Shown piece after piece: positions 23,117 through 32,492 of a stretch of DNA of 64,000 nt. The stretch's first letter is position 1; each line of letters opens with the position of its first letter. The notes beneath the pieces were generated by a model. That model saw nothing but the letters and a program-made list of their open reading frames with translations. It made no database searches and was not told the DNA's origin. The position numbers and the translations under genes are program-made. This DNA comes from Tessaracoccus sp. MC1679 (GTDB taxonomy: Bacteria > Actinomycetota > Actinomycetes > Propionibacteriales > Propionibacteriaceae), in contig NZ_JACJGB010000009.1 of NCBI RefSeq assembly GCF_014164775.1, positions 107,838-171,837 on the forward strand. The letters are read 5' to 3'.

Positions 23117-24738
23117 GCCAGCCACTGACCGCCACCGGCCCGCTGCTGCGGTTCGCCGCCCGCCGCGACCGGGTGAAGCTCACCATCTGGGTGGTGTCCC
23201 TGGCCGCGTTCGTGCCGTACATGATGACGGCCTACAAGACCATCTTCGGCACGCCCGAGGAACTGGCCCCCCTCGCCATCCTGATGGCCAACCCGTCGCT
23301 CACCCTGTTCACCGGCCCGGGCTTCGGGCTGAAGAACGTGGACCCGACCACCCTCACCCACCAGATCATCTTCTCGGGCGTCTACTGGCTGTACCTGCTG
23401 ATCTTCGTGGCGCTGATGAACATCCTGCTGGTGTCGCGGCACACACGCCTGGAGGAGCAGACGGGGCGCGCGGAGATCGTCCGCGCCAGCGTGGTGGGAC
23501 GCTTCGCGCCGCTGACGTCCGCGCTCATCCTCGCCCTGATCGCCAACCTGCTCGTCGGGGCGTTGATCGCCGTCGGCCTGATCGGCTTCGGGAGCGACGC
23601 GTCGTCGTCGCTGTTGCTGGGCGCCGGGACGGCCGGGGTCGGACTGGTGTTCGCCGGGGTGACGACGGTGACCTCGCAGCTGAGCGCGTTCTCGTCGGCG
23701 GGCAGCGGGATCGCCGGGGCGGTGCTGGCCACCGCCTGGGTGGTGCGCGGCATCGGCGACATGGCGGCCGCGCCCGGCGAGTACGGGAGCTGGCTCTCCT
23801 GGCTGTCGCCGCTGGCGTGGGCGCAGCAGACCCGCGCATTCCACGACGACCGGTGGTGGCCCGTCGGCCTGCTGCTGCTGACCGCAGCCGTGCTGGTGGC
23901 CGTGGGGGCCGCGATGGAGGCCAGGCGCGATCTCGGCGCCGGACTGGTGCAACCCCGCAGGGGTCGAGCGACGGCCGCGGCCTGGCTGCGGGGTCCGCTC
24001 ACCCTCGCTTGGCGCATCCAGCGGACGCAGACCCTCTGGTGGGCGGTGGCGCTGACGCTGGCGGGAGCCATGTACGGCTCGTTCACCCCGGCCATGGTGG
24101 AGGCGTTCAACGACCTGCCCGACATCTTCCAGCAGCTGATGGGCGGCTCCGAGGCGGCCGTGGAGGGCTACCTGACGCTGACCGTCACGATGATGCGGAT
24201 CACCGTGGCCATCTACGCGGTCATCGCGTGGCAGAGGGTGGTGGCCGAGGAGGTGGGCGGCCGAGCCGAGCCCGTGCTCGCCACCGCGGTGCGACCCTGG
24301 GGATGGCTCGCGGGTCACCTCGCCGTCGTGGCCGCAGCGAGCGTCGGGATGCTGCTGCTCACCGGCGCGGTCGCGGGGTTGTTCGCGGGCGCGGTGGACG
24401 GGGACTACTCACTGGTGGGCGACGGTGTCGCGGGGTCCGCGGTCGGCATCCCGTCGGTGCTCATGGTGCTGGGACTGGCCGTGGCGCTGCACTCGCTGGC
24501 GCCACGTCTGGTGGTGTTCACGTGGATCCCGGTGGTGGCGGGTGCGCTGATCGAGCTCTTCGGCGACATGCTGCAGTTCCCTGACTGGGTGCGGCAGATT
24601 TCACCCTTCGAGCACACACCGGCGCTCCCGGCGGAGGAGCTGACTGTCGCGCCGCTGGCGGTTCAGTTGGTTGTCGCGGTGGGGTTGGTGGCCTTCGGGT
24701 TGTGGCGGTTCGGTCGTCGCGACATCCCCGGCCACTGA
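23113..24738 (+). CDS. ABC exporter permease (polyketide-antibiotic exporter type)
   Basis: 541 residues with about 12 hydrophobic segments arranged as two six-helix halves, so one gene supplies the whole membrane domain. The middle carries a cytoplasmic loop (ARRDLGAGLVQPRRGRA near residue 270). It is translationally coupled to the ATPase gene. Start ATG overlaps the ATPase stop. The operon ends 14 bases or so before the right-hand direct repeat. Confidence 0.88.
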   Translation: MSQPLTATGPLLRFAARRDRVKLTIWVVSLAAFVPYMMTAYKTIFGTPEELAPLAILMANPSLTLFTGPGFGLKNVDPTTLTHQIIFSGVYWLYLLIFVALMNILLVSRHTRLEEQTGRAEIVRASVVGRFAPLTSALILALIANLLVGALIAVGLIGFGSDASSSLLLGAGTAGVGLVFAGVTTVTSQLSAFSSAGSGIAGAVLATAWVVRGIGDMAAAPGEYGSWLSWLSPLAWAQQTRAFHDDRWWPVGLLLLTAAVLVAVGAAMEARRDLGAGLVQPRRGRATAAAWLRGPLTLAWRIQRTQTLWWAVALTLAGAMYGSFTPAMVEAFNDLPDIFQQLMGGSEAAVEGYLTLTVTMMRITVAIYAVIAWQRVVAEEVGGRAEPVLATAVRPWGWLAGHLAVVAAASVGMLLLTGAVAGLFAGAVDGDYSLVGDGVAGSAVGIPSVLMVLGLAVALHSLAPRLVVFTWIPVVAGALIELFGDMLQFPDWVRQISPFEHTPALPAEELTVAPLAVQLVVAVGLVAFGLWRFGRRDIPGH

Positions 24739-24751
24739 GAAGGCGGCCGGC

Positions 24752-24877
24752 TGAGCCCACCCCTGCTGGCTGAGGTGCGAGGAGCGAAGCGACGAGCCTC
24801 GAAGCCTAAGAAAAGTGACGTTGTCAGCTCGCGTTTCATAGGCTTCGAGGCCGCTACGCGGCACCTCAGCCACCGGG
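24752..24877. repeat. Right copy of about 125-bp direct repeat flanking the TetR/ABC operon
   Basis: Same orientation as the copy at 21262-21386. Shares CGAGCCTCGAAGCCT, then GAAAAGTGACGTTGTCAGCT, then GGCTTCGAGGCCGCTACGCG. Followed by three 32-33-bp units to about 24946. The stretch 24739-24950 contains no gene. Confidence 0.85.
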
Positions 24878-24950
24878 GTTGGCCGCTGCGCGGCACCTCA
24901 GCCAACGGGGGGCGGCCGCTGCGCGGCACCTCAGCCAGCGGGGATGCCAA

Positions 24951-25496
24951 TCAGGCGACGGGGAGTCCGGTCGGCAGTCCGTCGAGGCTCACCAGATTGT
25001 TGCGGCGCTCGTACTCGCGCAATCCGTCGTCGCCCTTCTTGACCAGCCAGTCGGTCATGGTGTCGCGGTCGGCGCGGAAGTCCATCAGCGGAACCCCAAA
25101 ACCGCAGGACGTCTGCGCCATCTCCACACTCATGTCGAAGACATTGCGGGCGCCGACGAACTCGGGGAAGAGGTCCAACAGTTCGGCCCAACCGTCGTCG
25201 CCGTGATGCAGCGCACGCGCCGTTCCGTAGAGGCGCAGGATCTGCGGCTTGGCGTCGAAGGAGCAGAACATCAGTGTCATCCGTGGCGTGTCGAGGAGGT
25301 GCGCTGCCGTCTCATTGCCGCTGCCGACGGCGTTGACCCAGACCACGCGGTTGGGGCCCACCACGCGCAGGGAGTCCAGGCCCTTCGGCGACACGTTCAC
25401 TCGTCCATCCCGCGCCGCCGTCGCGACGAAGAACAGGTGCTGAGCCTCCACAAAGGCGCGGATCTTCGGAGTGATCTCAAGAAACTGCTTGCCCAT
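24951..25496 (-). CDS. Pyridoxamine 5'-phosphate oxidase-family flavin protein
   Basis: 181 residues. The split beta-barrel fold is indicated by LFFVATAARDGRVNVSPKG (residues 21-39), VWVNAVGSGNETAAHLLDTP (52-71), and RLYGTARALHHGDDGW near 90. Most members bind FMN or F420; the cofactor cannot be decided here. ATG 25496 follows TAGGCT by 7 bases, consistent with a leaderless message. It is divergent from the MFS transporter gene. Confidence 0.88.
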   Translation of the reverse strand: MGKQFLEITPKIRAFVEAQHLFFVATAARDGRVNVSPKGLDSLRVVGPNRVVWVNAVGSGNETAAHLLDTPRMTLMFCSFDAKPQILRLYGTARALHHGDDGWAELLDLFPEFVGARNVFDMSVEMAQTSCGFGVPLMDFRADRDTMTDWLVKKGDDGLREYERRNNLVSLDGLPTGLPVA

Positions 25497-25503
25497 GGAT
25501 TTC

Positions 25504-25509
25504 AGCCTA
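25504..25509 (-). promoter_or_regulatory. -10 hexamer (TAGGCT), leaderless start
   Basis: TAGGCT ends 7 bases before the ATG at 25496 on the minus strand. Confidence 0.45.
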
Positions 25510-25723
25510 TGCTGGTGGGAAGGCGGGTCCGGCTGTGACCGTTCCGAAGAGCCGGTGAATGGGGCGTAGCCGGCCGCGTGGATTTCATTGCGCGCCCCTT
25601 TTGTCCACCCGGGCCCGTCCCTCGACTCAGCTGCGCGGGAGGTGTTCCTCCAGGCCAGCATTCGGCACCGGATGGGCGCCGAAGGGCCGCCTCGAGGAAC
25701 ATCACCCGCAGGCCTGCAGGTGT

Positions 25724-25729
25724 TAGGGT
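25724..25729 (+). promoter_or_regulatory. -10 hexamer (TAGGGT) for the MFS gene, leaderless start
   Basis: TAGGGT ends 6 bases before the GTG at 25736. This favours the GTG over the internal ATG at 25760. Confidence 0.45.
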
Positions 25730-25735
25730 CCCGGT

Positions 25736-27133
25736 GTGCTCTCTGATCAGGCGCACCGCATGCGGGCATTCAACCACGTCCTCGGCAACACGGCCGCGGC
25801 GATGCTCGCCACGACATTCCTGTGGTTCGGCATCACGTTCTGGGCCTACCTCGAGACGCGGTCCGTCCTGGCCACCTCCATCATGGGCGGCGCCTACATG
25901 CTCGGCATGGCCATCCTGGGCGTGCCGTTCGGCAGCCTGATCGACCGGTACCGCAAGCACGTGGTGATGGTGTGGTCCGCCGTCGGCACCGCCGTGCTCT
26001 TCCTCCTCGCTGGAGCCGTGTTCATCCTCACCCCACGGGACACGCTGGTCGACCTGGGGGGCCCGTGGTTCTGGGTCTTCACCGGGTTGGCCCTGGGCGG
26101 GGCGCTGCTGGCGATGCCGCGTGGCCTTGCGCTGTCCACCTGCGTGACGATGCTGGTGGAGTCGGACCGGCGCGCCAACGCCAACGGCCTCGTCGGTGCG
26201 GTCAACGGGATGACGATGCTCGTCACAGGCGTCCTGTCCGGTCTGGCCTACGGGCAGCTCGGGATGGTCTGGGTGGTGGCGATCGCCCTCGTCGTCATCC
26301 TCGCGTCGCTGGTCCACCTCCTGCTGATCCGGATTCCGGAGCCCACCATCGTGCACGCCGACGGCACCCCCAAGCCCGTCGACTTCAAGGCGGCCTGGCT
26401 GGCCATCGTGGCTGTACCCGGGCTCTTCGGCCTCATCCTGTTCTCCACACTCAACAACTTCCTGGGCGGCGTGTTCATGGGCCTGCTGGACCCGTACGGC
26501 CTGGAACTGATGTCCGTGGAGGCGTGGGGCATCCTGTTCGGCCTGTCCAGCATCGGGTTCATCGTCGGAGGGTCGCTCATCGCCAAGTGGGGCCTGGGCG
26601 CTAAGCCGCTCCGGACGTTGCTGCTCGGGGCCACCGCGATGTGGCTGGTGAGCTTCGGATTCACCCTGCGAGAGTCGGTCGTGGCGCTCGCCATCGGCAT
26701 TTTCGCCTACATGGTCATCGTGCCGTTCATGGAGGCGTCGGAGCAGACCCTCCTTCAACGCGTCGTCCCGCTGGCGAAGCAGGGGCGGGTGTTCGGCTTT
26801 GCGCAGGCAGTGGAGATGTCGGCCGCACCACTGAGCGCTTTCGTCATCGGGCCGGTGGCCGAGTTCTGGCTGATCCCCTACGCCGAGTCTCCTCAAGGCC
26901 GCACCGACTGGGGCTGGCTGCTCGGCGAGGGCAACGCCCGCGGCATCGCGCTGGTCTTCGTGCTGTTCAGCATCGCCGGGCTCCTGGTCACCGGGGCCGC
27001 CTTCTTCACGCGGACCTACCGCCTGCTCAACGTGTCGTACGCGGCAGGCGACGTCAACGAGGGCGTCGCGGAGTCCACCGACGACGGCCCACCCGGGCCC
27101 AACCCCCTGGGGAGGGGCTTCGCCGAGCACTGA
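25736..27133 (+). CDS. MFS transporter
   Basis: 465 residues with 12 predicted hydrophobic segments. The loop after segment 2 contains GVPFGSLIDRYRKH (about residues 62-75), the G-x-x-x-D-R motif of the major facilitator superfamily. The C-terminal tail is acidic and proline-rich. No substrate signature can be recognised; the arrangement resembles MFS members annotated as multidrug or siderophore exporters. The GTG start is chosen for its promoter spacing. Confidence 0.88.
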   Translation: MLSDQAHRMRAFNHVLGNTAAAMLATTFLWFGITFWAYLETRSVLATSIMGGAYMLGMAILGVPFGSLIDRYRKHVVMVWSAVGTAVLFLLAGAVFILTPRDTLVDLGGPWFWVFTGLALGGALLAMPRGLALSTCVTMLVESDRRANANGLVGAVNGMTMLVTGVLSGLAYGQLGMVWVVAIALVVILASLVHLLLIRIPEPTIVHADGTPKPVDFKAAWLAIVAVPGLFGLILFSTLNNFLGGVFMGLLDPYGLELMSVEAWGILFGLSSIGFIVGGSLIAKWGLGAKPLRTLLLGATAMWLVSFGFTLRESVVALAIGIFAYMVIVPFMEASEQTLLQRVVPLAKQGRVFGFAQAVEMSAAPLSAFVIGPVAEFWLIPYAESPQGRTDWGWLLGEGNARGIALVFVLFSIAGLLVTGAAFFTRTYRLLNVSYAAGDVNEGVAESTDDGPPGPNPLGRGFAEH

Positions 27134-27246
27134 GCCCCGTCGGTCCCAGTACCGCGGTGGGGGTTCTCACTGGGCTTGCCTCAGTGCTCCCCTGGCTTAG
27201 CCCTGGGTTGGGCCGGTTGAGCGTGTTGATGACACCCGTGCCCGCC

Positions 27247-27252
27247 TAGCAT
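27247..27252 (+). promoter_or_regulatory. -10 hexamer (TAGCAT), leaderless start
   Basis: TAGCAT ends 7 bases before the ATG at 27260 and overlaps the earlier ATG at 27251, which makes 27260 the likelier start. A TTGATG at 27226-27231 could be a weak -35. Confidence 0.45.
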
Positions 27253-27259
27253 GACGGCC

Positions 27260-27850
27260 ATGCACAGGTGTCTCCCCATAGCGTTGACCGGCTCGCTCAC
27301 CGCGGGCGTGGTCATGTCGTTCGGGCAGACCTACGCTCCCGACGCACTGGCCCCCCTGTTCAACTCCGCGACACCTGTCGTCGCGCTCGCAGCCCTGGTG
27401 GCCGCGGCCTGTCGCGGCACCTGGTGGACGCACGCGCTGCTCGGCGCAGCGGCCGGGCCCTTGGCGATGGTTGGCTACTACGCGACGACCATGCTCCGCG
27501 GCTACCCCGTCGGGATGCGGATGGTGCTGTTCTGGTGCGTGGCCGGCGTGGTGAGCGGGCTGGCCATGGGCGTGGCGGTCTGGTTGTTGCGGGGGCACGG
27601 GGATCCGGTCCTGCGTGGCGTGGCGGCGGGCCTGTTCCCGGCCGTCGCACTCGGCGAGGCGGCCCACGGGATCAGGAGAATCGCGGAGACTACGCCGTCG
27701 ACGTACTGGTGGGCACAGGCGGCTGTGGGTGTCGCGGTGCTGGTGTGGCTCTCAGTCGCCAGGCTTCGCTCCTGGCGGGCCCGGCTCGCCGCCCTCGCCG
27801 TCGCCGTGTTGGGGGCGCGCGTGTTGTTCTTGATCTACGGCATGGCCTGA
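27260..27850 (+). CDS. Six-helix membrane protein (DUF6518-like)
   Basis: 196 residues with six hydrophobic segments and a signal-anchor-like N terminus. It resembles the uncharacterised actinobacterial DUF6518 membrane proteins in size and layout (SFGQTYAPDALAPLFNSATP after segment 1; LGEAAHGIRR before the last pair), but the assignment is from memory. It lies 24 bases upstream of the metallophosphatase gene in the same direction, so the two may be cotranscribed. Confidence 0.75.
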   Translation: MHRCLPIALTGSLTAGVVMSFGQTYAPDALAPLFNSATPVVALAALVAAACRGTWWTHALLGAAAGPLAMVGYYATTMLRGYPVGMRMVLFWCVAGVVSGLAMGVAVWLLRGHGDPVLRGVAAGLFPAVALGEAAHGIRRIAETTPSTYWWAQAAVGVAVLVWLSVARLRSWRARLAALAVAVLGARVLFLIYGMA

Positions 27851-27873
27851 GCCGTCTGCTGCACAGTGGTGTC

Positions 27874-29391
27874 ATGGCACAGATCCGTCTCATCCACATC
27901 GGCGACCTGCACGGGCATCTGGTTCCCCGCCCGAACGTGCGCGGCGACGGGACGGGCCGGCTCGAGGGTGGACTCGCCCGAATGGCCACCCTCATCGCAC
28001 GGCTCCGCGCCGAACGGCCCAACGCTTTGCTGGTCAACACCGGCGACACCATCCAGGGCAGTGCCGAGGCGCTGTTCACGCGGGGCCAGGCACTGGTCGA
28101 CGTCGTCGATGCCCTCGGCCCGGACGTGTTCGCCCCCGGCAACTGGGACTACCTGTACGGGAAGGAGCGCTTCCTCGAACTGTTCGGGCCAGGATCCGGC
28201 GGACCGGGACGCTCCTCGCATCGCTGGGGCGCACTGGCCTGCAACGTCTATCACGACGGCTCTGACAGGCTGTTGCTCCCTCCCACCGCGATCCTTGACC
28301 TCGACGGCGCCCGCATCGGATTCGTGGGCCTGTCTTCCGAGCGCGCCATCAACGCGCTCGGCCCGTGGGTGACCGAGGGAATCCGCTTCAGTGGCGACGC
28401 CCACGAGATCCCTGGCCATGTCGCGGACCTCCGGACGGCAGGTGTGGACATCGTGGTCCTGGTCTCCGAGTTCGGCCTCGCCGAGAACATCCTGATCGCC
28501 GAGGACAACCCCGGGATCGACGTCGTGCTCTCCTCCGACATGCACGAGGAGACCCACCAGATCGTCCGGACCACCACCGAGGCCCTGGTGTCCGAGGTGG
28601 GGCAGGACGGCACCCGTCTGGGAGTGCTGGACCTCACCGTCGGGGACGGCGGCATCACCGACTGGTCCCACACGCTGCACGTGGTCGACGAGTCCATCGA
28701 CCCCGACCCGGAGGTCGCGGCGCTCATCGAGGACGTTCGCCGCCCGTTTCTCAGCGGCGCGGATTTCCGGCCGCACGTGAATCCGATCAACGGCAGCGTG
28801 CTCAGCCGTCCGATCGACGAGGTGGTGGGCCACACCGAGGTGGCGCTCCACCGCAGCGATTTCGTCGACGGCCCCCGCCCCGCGGTGATCTCGGGCACAT
28901 CGCACGATCTGATCGCCGAGGCGATCCGGGTGGAGGCCGCGGCGGACATCGGGCACCTTCGCGGCTTCCGGTACGGCACCCACGTGGTCCCGGGCCCGAT
29001 CCGCCTCGAGGACCTGTTCCACTACCTGCCCGTCGGGGCCCAGGTGGGCGTGGGCGACGTGCCCGGGGCGGCGATCGAGAGGCTGCTCGAGAATTCGGCC
29101 GACGGCGCCCTCAACCCGGACCCGTGGGCGTGGAAGGGCGGCTGGCTGCACGCCACGGCCGGGGTGCGCTACCGGCTCGACCCCGACGGGTCTGCTGGGG
29201 AGCGGACGTCCGAGGTGACCGTTCGACGGGCCCATGGCGGGGCGGAGGAGCCGCTCGATGTGGGGGCCACCTACCGGGTTGCCGGCTTCTTCTACGACGC
29301 CGCCGCCGGGAAGGTCGGGCCGCTGGACGCGATGGGCGCCGTGGAGGTGCTCCGGAGGGTGGCCTGGCGGTGGACGTCACCGAGATCGTGA
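27874..29391 (+). CDS. 5'-nucleotidase-like metallophosphatase with altered metal motifs
   Basis: 505 residues: N-terminal calcineurin-like phosphoesterase domain and C-terminal 5'-nucleotidase domain (NPINGSVLSRPIDEVVGHTE from about 305). Asp11 and His13 (GDLHGH) and Asp58 (NTGDT) match metal site residues. The next motif is GNWDYLYG (90-97) where the family has GNHD, the S/THxG motif reads SEFG (197-200), and GHTH is replaced by SSDMHE (219-224). No signal peptide is visible, so it may be cytoplasmic. The family hydrolyses nucleotides; the actual substrate is open given these changes. Confidence 0.82.
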   Translation: MAQIRLIHIGDLHGHLVPRPNVRGDGTGRLEGGLARMATLIARLRAERPNALLVNTGDTIQGSAEALFTRGQALVDVVDALGPDVFAPGNWDYLYGKERFLELFGPGSGGPGRSSHRWGALACNVYHDGSDRLLLPPTAILDLDGARIGFVGLSSERAINALGPWVTEGIRFSGDAHEIPGHVADLRTAGVDIVVLVSEFGLAENILIAEDNPGIDVVLSSDMHEETHQIVRTTTEALVSEVGQDGTRLGVLDLTVGDGGITDWSHTLHVVDESIDPDPEVAALIEDVRRPFLSGADFRPHVNPINGSVLSRPIDEVVGHTEVALHRSDFVDGPRPAVISGTSHDLIAEAIRVEAAADIGHLRGFRYGTHVVPGPIRLEDLFHYLPVGAQVGVGDVPGAAIERLLENSADGALNPDPWAWKGGWLHATAGVRYRLDPDGSAGERTSEVTVRRAHGGAEEPLDVGATYRVAGFFYDAAAGKVGPLDAMGAVEVLRRVAWRWTSPRS

Positions 29392-29557
29392 CTCGGTACC
29401 TCGCCGGGCACCGGGTGTCCGACGTGCCCTCGCTGATTGCCCGCACCGGGCCCCTCCCTCGGCCCGAGCACCGAAATCCCGAGATTCAGCCCCTCCGGGG
29501 CCGGACTGGTGGGCCTGGCCGGGGTCGGGGGGAGGGTGGCCTCGCAGGGTGAGGATC

Positions 29558-29579
29558 CTGGGACGGTCTACCGTCCCAG
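29558..29579. promoter_or_regulatory. Perfect palindrome upstream of the GH13 gene
   Basis: CTGGGACGGT (29558-29567) and ACCGTCCCAG (29570-29579) around a CT centre, about 85 bases before the GH13 start. No T tract follows, so an operator is likelier than a terminator. The rest of the 29392-29664 gap shows no gene. Confidence 0.6.
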
Positions 29580-29664
29580 AATCCACACTCCCGGAGGCAC
29601 TGGCAGCCAGCCCCCCGATCGGGCACACTCGAATCGCCGCACAACAAACACAGAGGGGGACTCC

Positions 29665-31449
29665 ATGGCCGAACGCGAAACCCTGGCCGGGATGGGCGCG
29701 ATCATCACCGACGGCGGTGTGGCGTTCCGGGTCTGGGCACCCCACGCCGACAGCGTGGCCGTGACCGGCGACTTCAACGAGTGGAGCATCACCGCCGACC
29801 CACTGGGCGACGAGGGCAACGGCTTCTGGTACGGCTTCGTCGAGGGCGCCACGGCAGGGCAGGAGTACAAGTTCCACCTCACCAACGGTGAGCAGGAGCT
29901 CGACCGGATCGACCCCTACGCCATGCAGGTGACCAACTCCGTGGGCAACGGCGTCATCTACGACCACGCCGCCTACGACTGGGAAGGCGAGACAGCCCAC
30001 TGCCCGCCGCATCACCAGATGGTCATCTACGAGATGCACGTGGGCTCCTTCGCCCCCTCCGACGACGGCGTCGGTGGCTTCCACGACGTCATCGAGCAGC
30101 TGGACTACCTCCAGGAGCTCGGCGTCAACACGCTCCAGATCATGCCGGTGGCCGAGTTCGCCGGGGACCAGTCCTGGGGCTACAACCCCGCTCACATCTT
30201 CGCGGTCGAGAGCGCCTACGGCGGCCCGGACGCCTTCAAGACCCTGATCAAGACCGCGCACTCCCGCGGCTTCGCGGTGATCCTCGACGTGGTCTACAAC
30301 CACTTCGGCCCCTCGGACCTGGATCTCTGGCAGTTCGACGGTTGGGGCGAGAACGGCAAGGGCGGCATCTACTTCTACAACGACGACCGCTCCTCCACCC
30401 CGTGGGGTGACACCCGGCCTGACTACGGCCGCGAGGAGGTGCGCCGCTTCATCCACGACAACGCCATGATGTGGCTGCGCGAGTACCACGTCGACGGCCT
30501 GCGCCTCGACATGACGCCCTATATGCGCAGCGTCCACGGCGGCGGGTTCGAACTGGAGGAGGGGTTCGGGCTGATGCGCTGGATCACCGACTCCCTGCGC
30601 AGCCAGTACCCCGGCCGCATCTCGATCGCCGAGGACCTCCACGGCCACGACCGCATCGTCGGCACCGAGGACCACGGCGCCGGCTTCCACGCCCAGTGGG
30701 ACGCCGAGTTCGTGCACCCCGTGCGGCACGCCATCACGGCGATGACCGACGAGGAGCGGTCGCTGTCCTCCATCGCCGAGGCGATCTCGCACAACTACGA
30801 CGGCGACCCGTTCCGCCGCGTCGTGTACACCGAATCCCACGACGAGGTGGCCAACGGCTCCGCGCGCGTCCCGCACGAGATCGACCCGGAGAACGCCGAC
30901 GGCTGGTTCGCGCAGAAGCGCTCCACCGTCGGCGGCGCACTGGTGATGACCAGCCCCGGCATCCCGATGATCTTCCAGGGCCAGGAGGCGCTGGAGGGCG
31001 GCTGGTTCTCCGACGACGACCCCTTGGACTGGGACCGGATCAAGCGGTTTGAGGGGATCACGAAGCTGTACAAGACGCTCATCGACCTGCGCCTCAACCG
31101 GGGCGGCGTCACCCGCGGACTGACCGGGCGCGGGCTGAACGTCTACCACGTCAACGAGGAGGACAACGTCATCGTCTTCCAGCGCTGGATGGACCACGGG
31201 GCGGGCGACGACGTCGTGGTGGTGGTCAACCTCAGCACCAACACCTACACCGACTACCGGATCGGGATGCCGCACGGCGGGCTGTGGAAGCTGCGGTTCA
31301 ACAGCGACGCGAAGCTCTACAGCTCGCTGTTCGGCGATCACGACTCCTTCGACGTCACGGCGTTCGAGGAGGACGAGGACGGGATGGGGGCGCACTCGAA
31401 CATCTCGGTGGGCCCGTACTCGGTGCTCATCTACAGCCAGGACGCCTGA
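29665..31449 (+). CDS. GH13 alpha-glucan-acting enzyme (short branching-enzyme-like)
   Basis: 594 residues. An N-terminal CBM48-like module (VAFRVWAPHADSVAVTGDFN from 18) precedes a catalytic barrel with EMHVGSF, IMPVAEF and SWGYNP signatures typical of GlgB-type enzymes. Catalytic residues are Asp282 in GLRLDMTPY, Glu323 in SIAEDL and Asp393 in ESHDE. The C-terminal beta domain ends ISVGPYSVLIYSQ. At about 594 residues it is shorter than actinobacterial GlgB (about 700), so it may be a related amylase or debranching enzyme. AGAGGGGGA lies upstream of the start. Confidence 0.9.
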   Translation: MAERETLAGMGAIITDGGVAFRVWAPHADSVAVTGDFNEWSITADPLGDEGNGFWYGFVEGATAGQEYKFHLTNGEQELDRIDPYAMQVTNSVGNGVIYDHAAYDWEGETAHCPPHHQMVIYEMHVGSFAPSDDGVGGFHDVIEQLDYLQELGVNTLQIMPVAEFAGDQSWGYNPAHIFAVESAYGGPDAFKTLIKTAHSRGFAVILDVVYNHFGPSDLDLWQFDGWGENGKGGIYFYNDDRSSTPWGDTRPDYGREEVRRFIHDNAMMWLREYHVDGLRLDMTPYMRSVHGGGFELEEGFGLMRWITDSLRSQYPGRISIAEDLHGHDRIVGTEDHGAGFHAQWDAEFVHPVRHAITAMTDEERSLSSIAEAISHNYDGDPFRRVVYTESHDEVANGSARVPHEIDPENADGWFAQKRSTVGGALVMTSPGIPMIFQGQEALEGGWFSDDDPLDWDRIKRFEGITKLYKTLIDLRLNRGGVTRGLTGRGLNVYHVNEEDNVIVFQRWMDHGAGDDVVVVVNLSTNTYTDYRIGMPHGGLWKLRFNSDAKLYSSLFGDHDSFDVTAFEEDEDGMGAHSNISVGPYSVLIYSQDA

Positions 31450-31554
31450 CCACTGGGGGTGGCCCGCGTGAACTGGCGAAGGTAGAGTCGTCGGGGTACC
31501 GCGCCTCGGGACGGGCCGACGACGACCTCACCGTCGCGCACCTGGGAGACTCCG

Positions 31555-32475
31555 ATGATGGCTGCCAAAATCCCGACCTGGCGAGCGGCGGCAGATCCCG
31601 ACGATCTGCGCGAGTACGACGCCTTCGGGCCCTGGATCGCCGAGGTCAAGGACCCGGCAGACCTTCCCCGCCGGTTCAGCCGATGGTGGCCCGACCTTGA
31701 AGGCGCCCGATACCTCCTCAAGGTGCCGCGCCCCATCGATCGCGCCAAGGTTCACCCCGGGATGGACCTGTACGAATCGGTGATCGCCGTCTTCCCCGAC
31801 AAGGTGCGCGTACTGCGGGCAGGACCGACAGACGTCACCAGCCGCGAGGCGCCGCGCAACGACGTCGTCGCCACCATCCTCCACACCAACCTCCTGGTGG
31901 CCAGATGGACGCTGCTCCTCGCCGACGGAGGCGCGCTGGACGTCGAGTACAACGCCGTGTCGCACCCGACGATCGCGGAGGTGGACCGCTACGTCCTGTC
32001 CCACGGGCCAGGCGACCTCAAGCAGCCGGCGGCCCCCGTCGTGACCTCCTCGACTGCGCCGCCCAAGTACCACTTCTTCGGCTCACTGTTGCTGGCCCTC
32101 AACACCGGCGCCACCGAGCGCGTCCAGCCGATCCACGTCGACGAGCCCGGCCAGTCCTGCCTCAACGAGCGGGGCCGCCGGCGCCGCTCGGCTGGGGCGA
32201 TGATCCTCGCGTCATCCGAAGATCTGGTGATCATCAACCGCAACAGGACCGTCGAGCCGCTCTTCCGCCGCTCCAACTACGCCTACAACGTGACCCGGGT
32301 CCCGTTCCGGAGAATGACGTCCTTCGAGATCCGCAGGCCCGAGAAGACCTCGCCGCCGAGCTTCACGGAGCTGGTGCTCACGTGCCACAGGACCGTGATC
32401 ACTCAGGCTGTCCTCACCTCCCCGGACGCGGTGGCAGACCTGCTCGCCGCGCACGGGGTGCCGTCGGCTCGCTGA
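31555..32475 (+). CDS. Hypothetical protein (306 aa)
   Basis: Not recognised. It reads as soluble, with two similar-looking beta-rich segments (YESVIAVFPDKVRVLRAG near 66 and AMILASSEDLVIINRNRTVE near 220) that suggest a duplicated PH-like or DUF-type fold. The first of two adjacent ATGs follows CTGGGAGACTCC. Its neighbours (GH13 enzyme, RHH/SPFH pair) give no clue to function. Confidence 0.75.
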   Translation: MMAAKIPTWRAAADPDDLREYDAFGPWIAEVKDPADLPRRFSRWWPDLEGARYLLKVPRPIDRAKVHPGMDLYESVIAVFPDKVRVLRAGPTDVTSREAPRNDVVATILHTNLLVARWTLLLADGGALDVEYNAVSHPTIAEVDRYVLSHGPGDLKQPAAPVVTSSTAPPKYHFFGSLLLALNTGATERVQPIHVDEPGQSCLNERGRRRRSAGAMILASSEDLVIINRNRTVEPLFRRSNYAYNVTRVPFRRMTSFEIRRPEKTSPPSFTELVLTCHRTVITQAVLTSPDAVADLLAAHGVPSAR

Positions 32476-32492
32476 CCGCGAGCCACGAAGGC

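Noticed and set aside
29558..29579. Rho-independent terminator reading of the palindrome
   Set aside because: No T tract on either side and it lies in the upstream region of the GH13 gene rather than right after the preceding stop.
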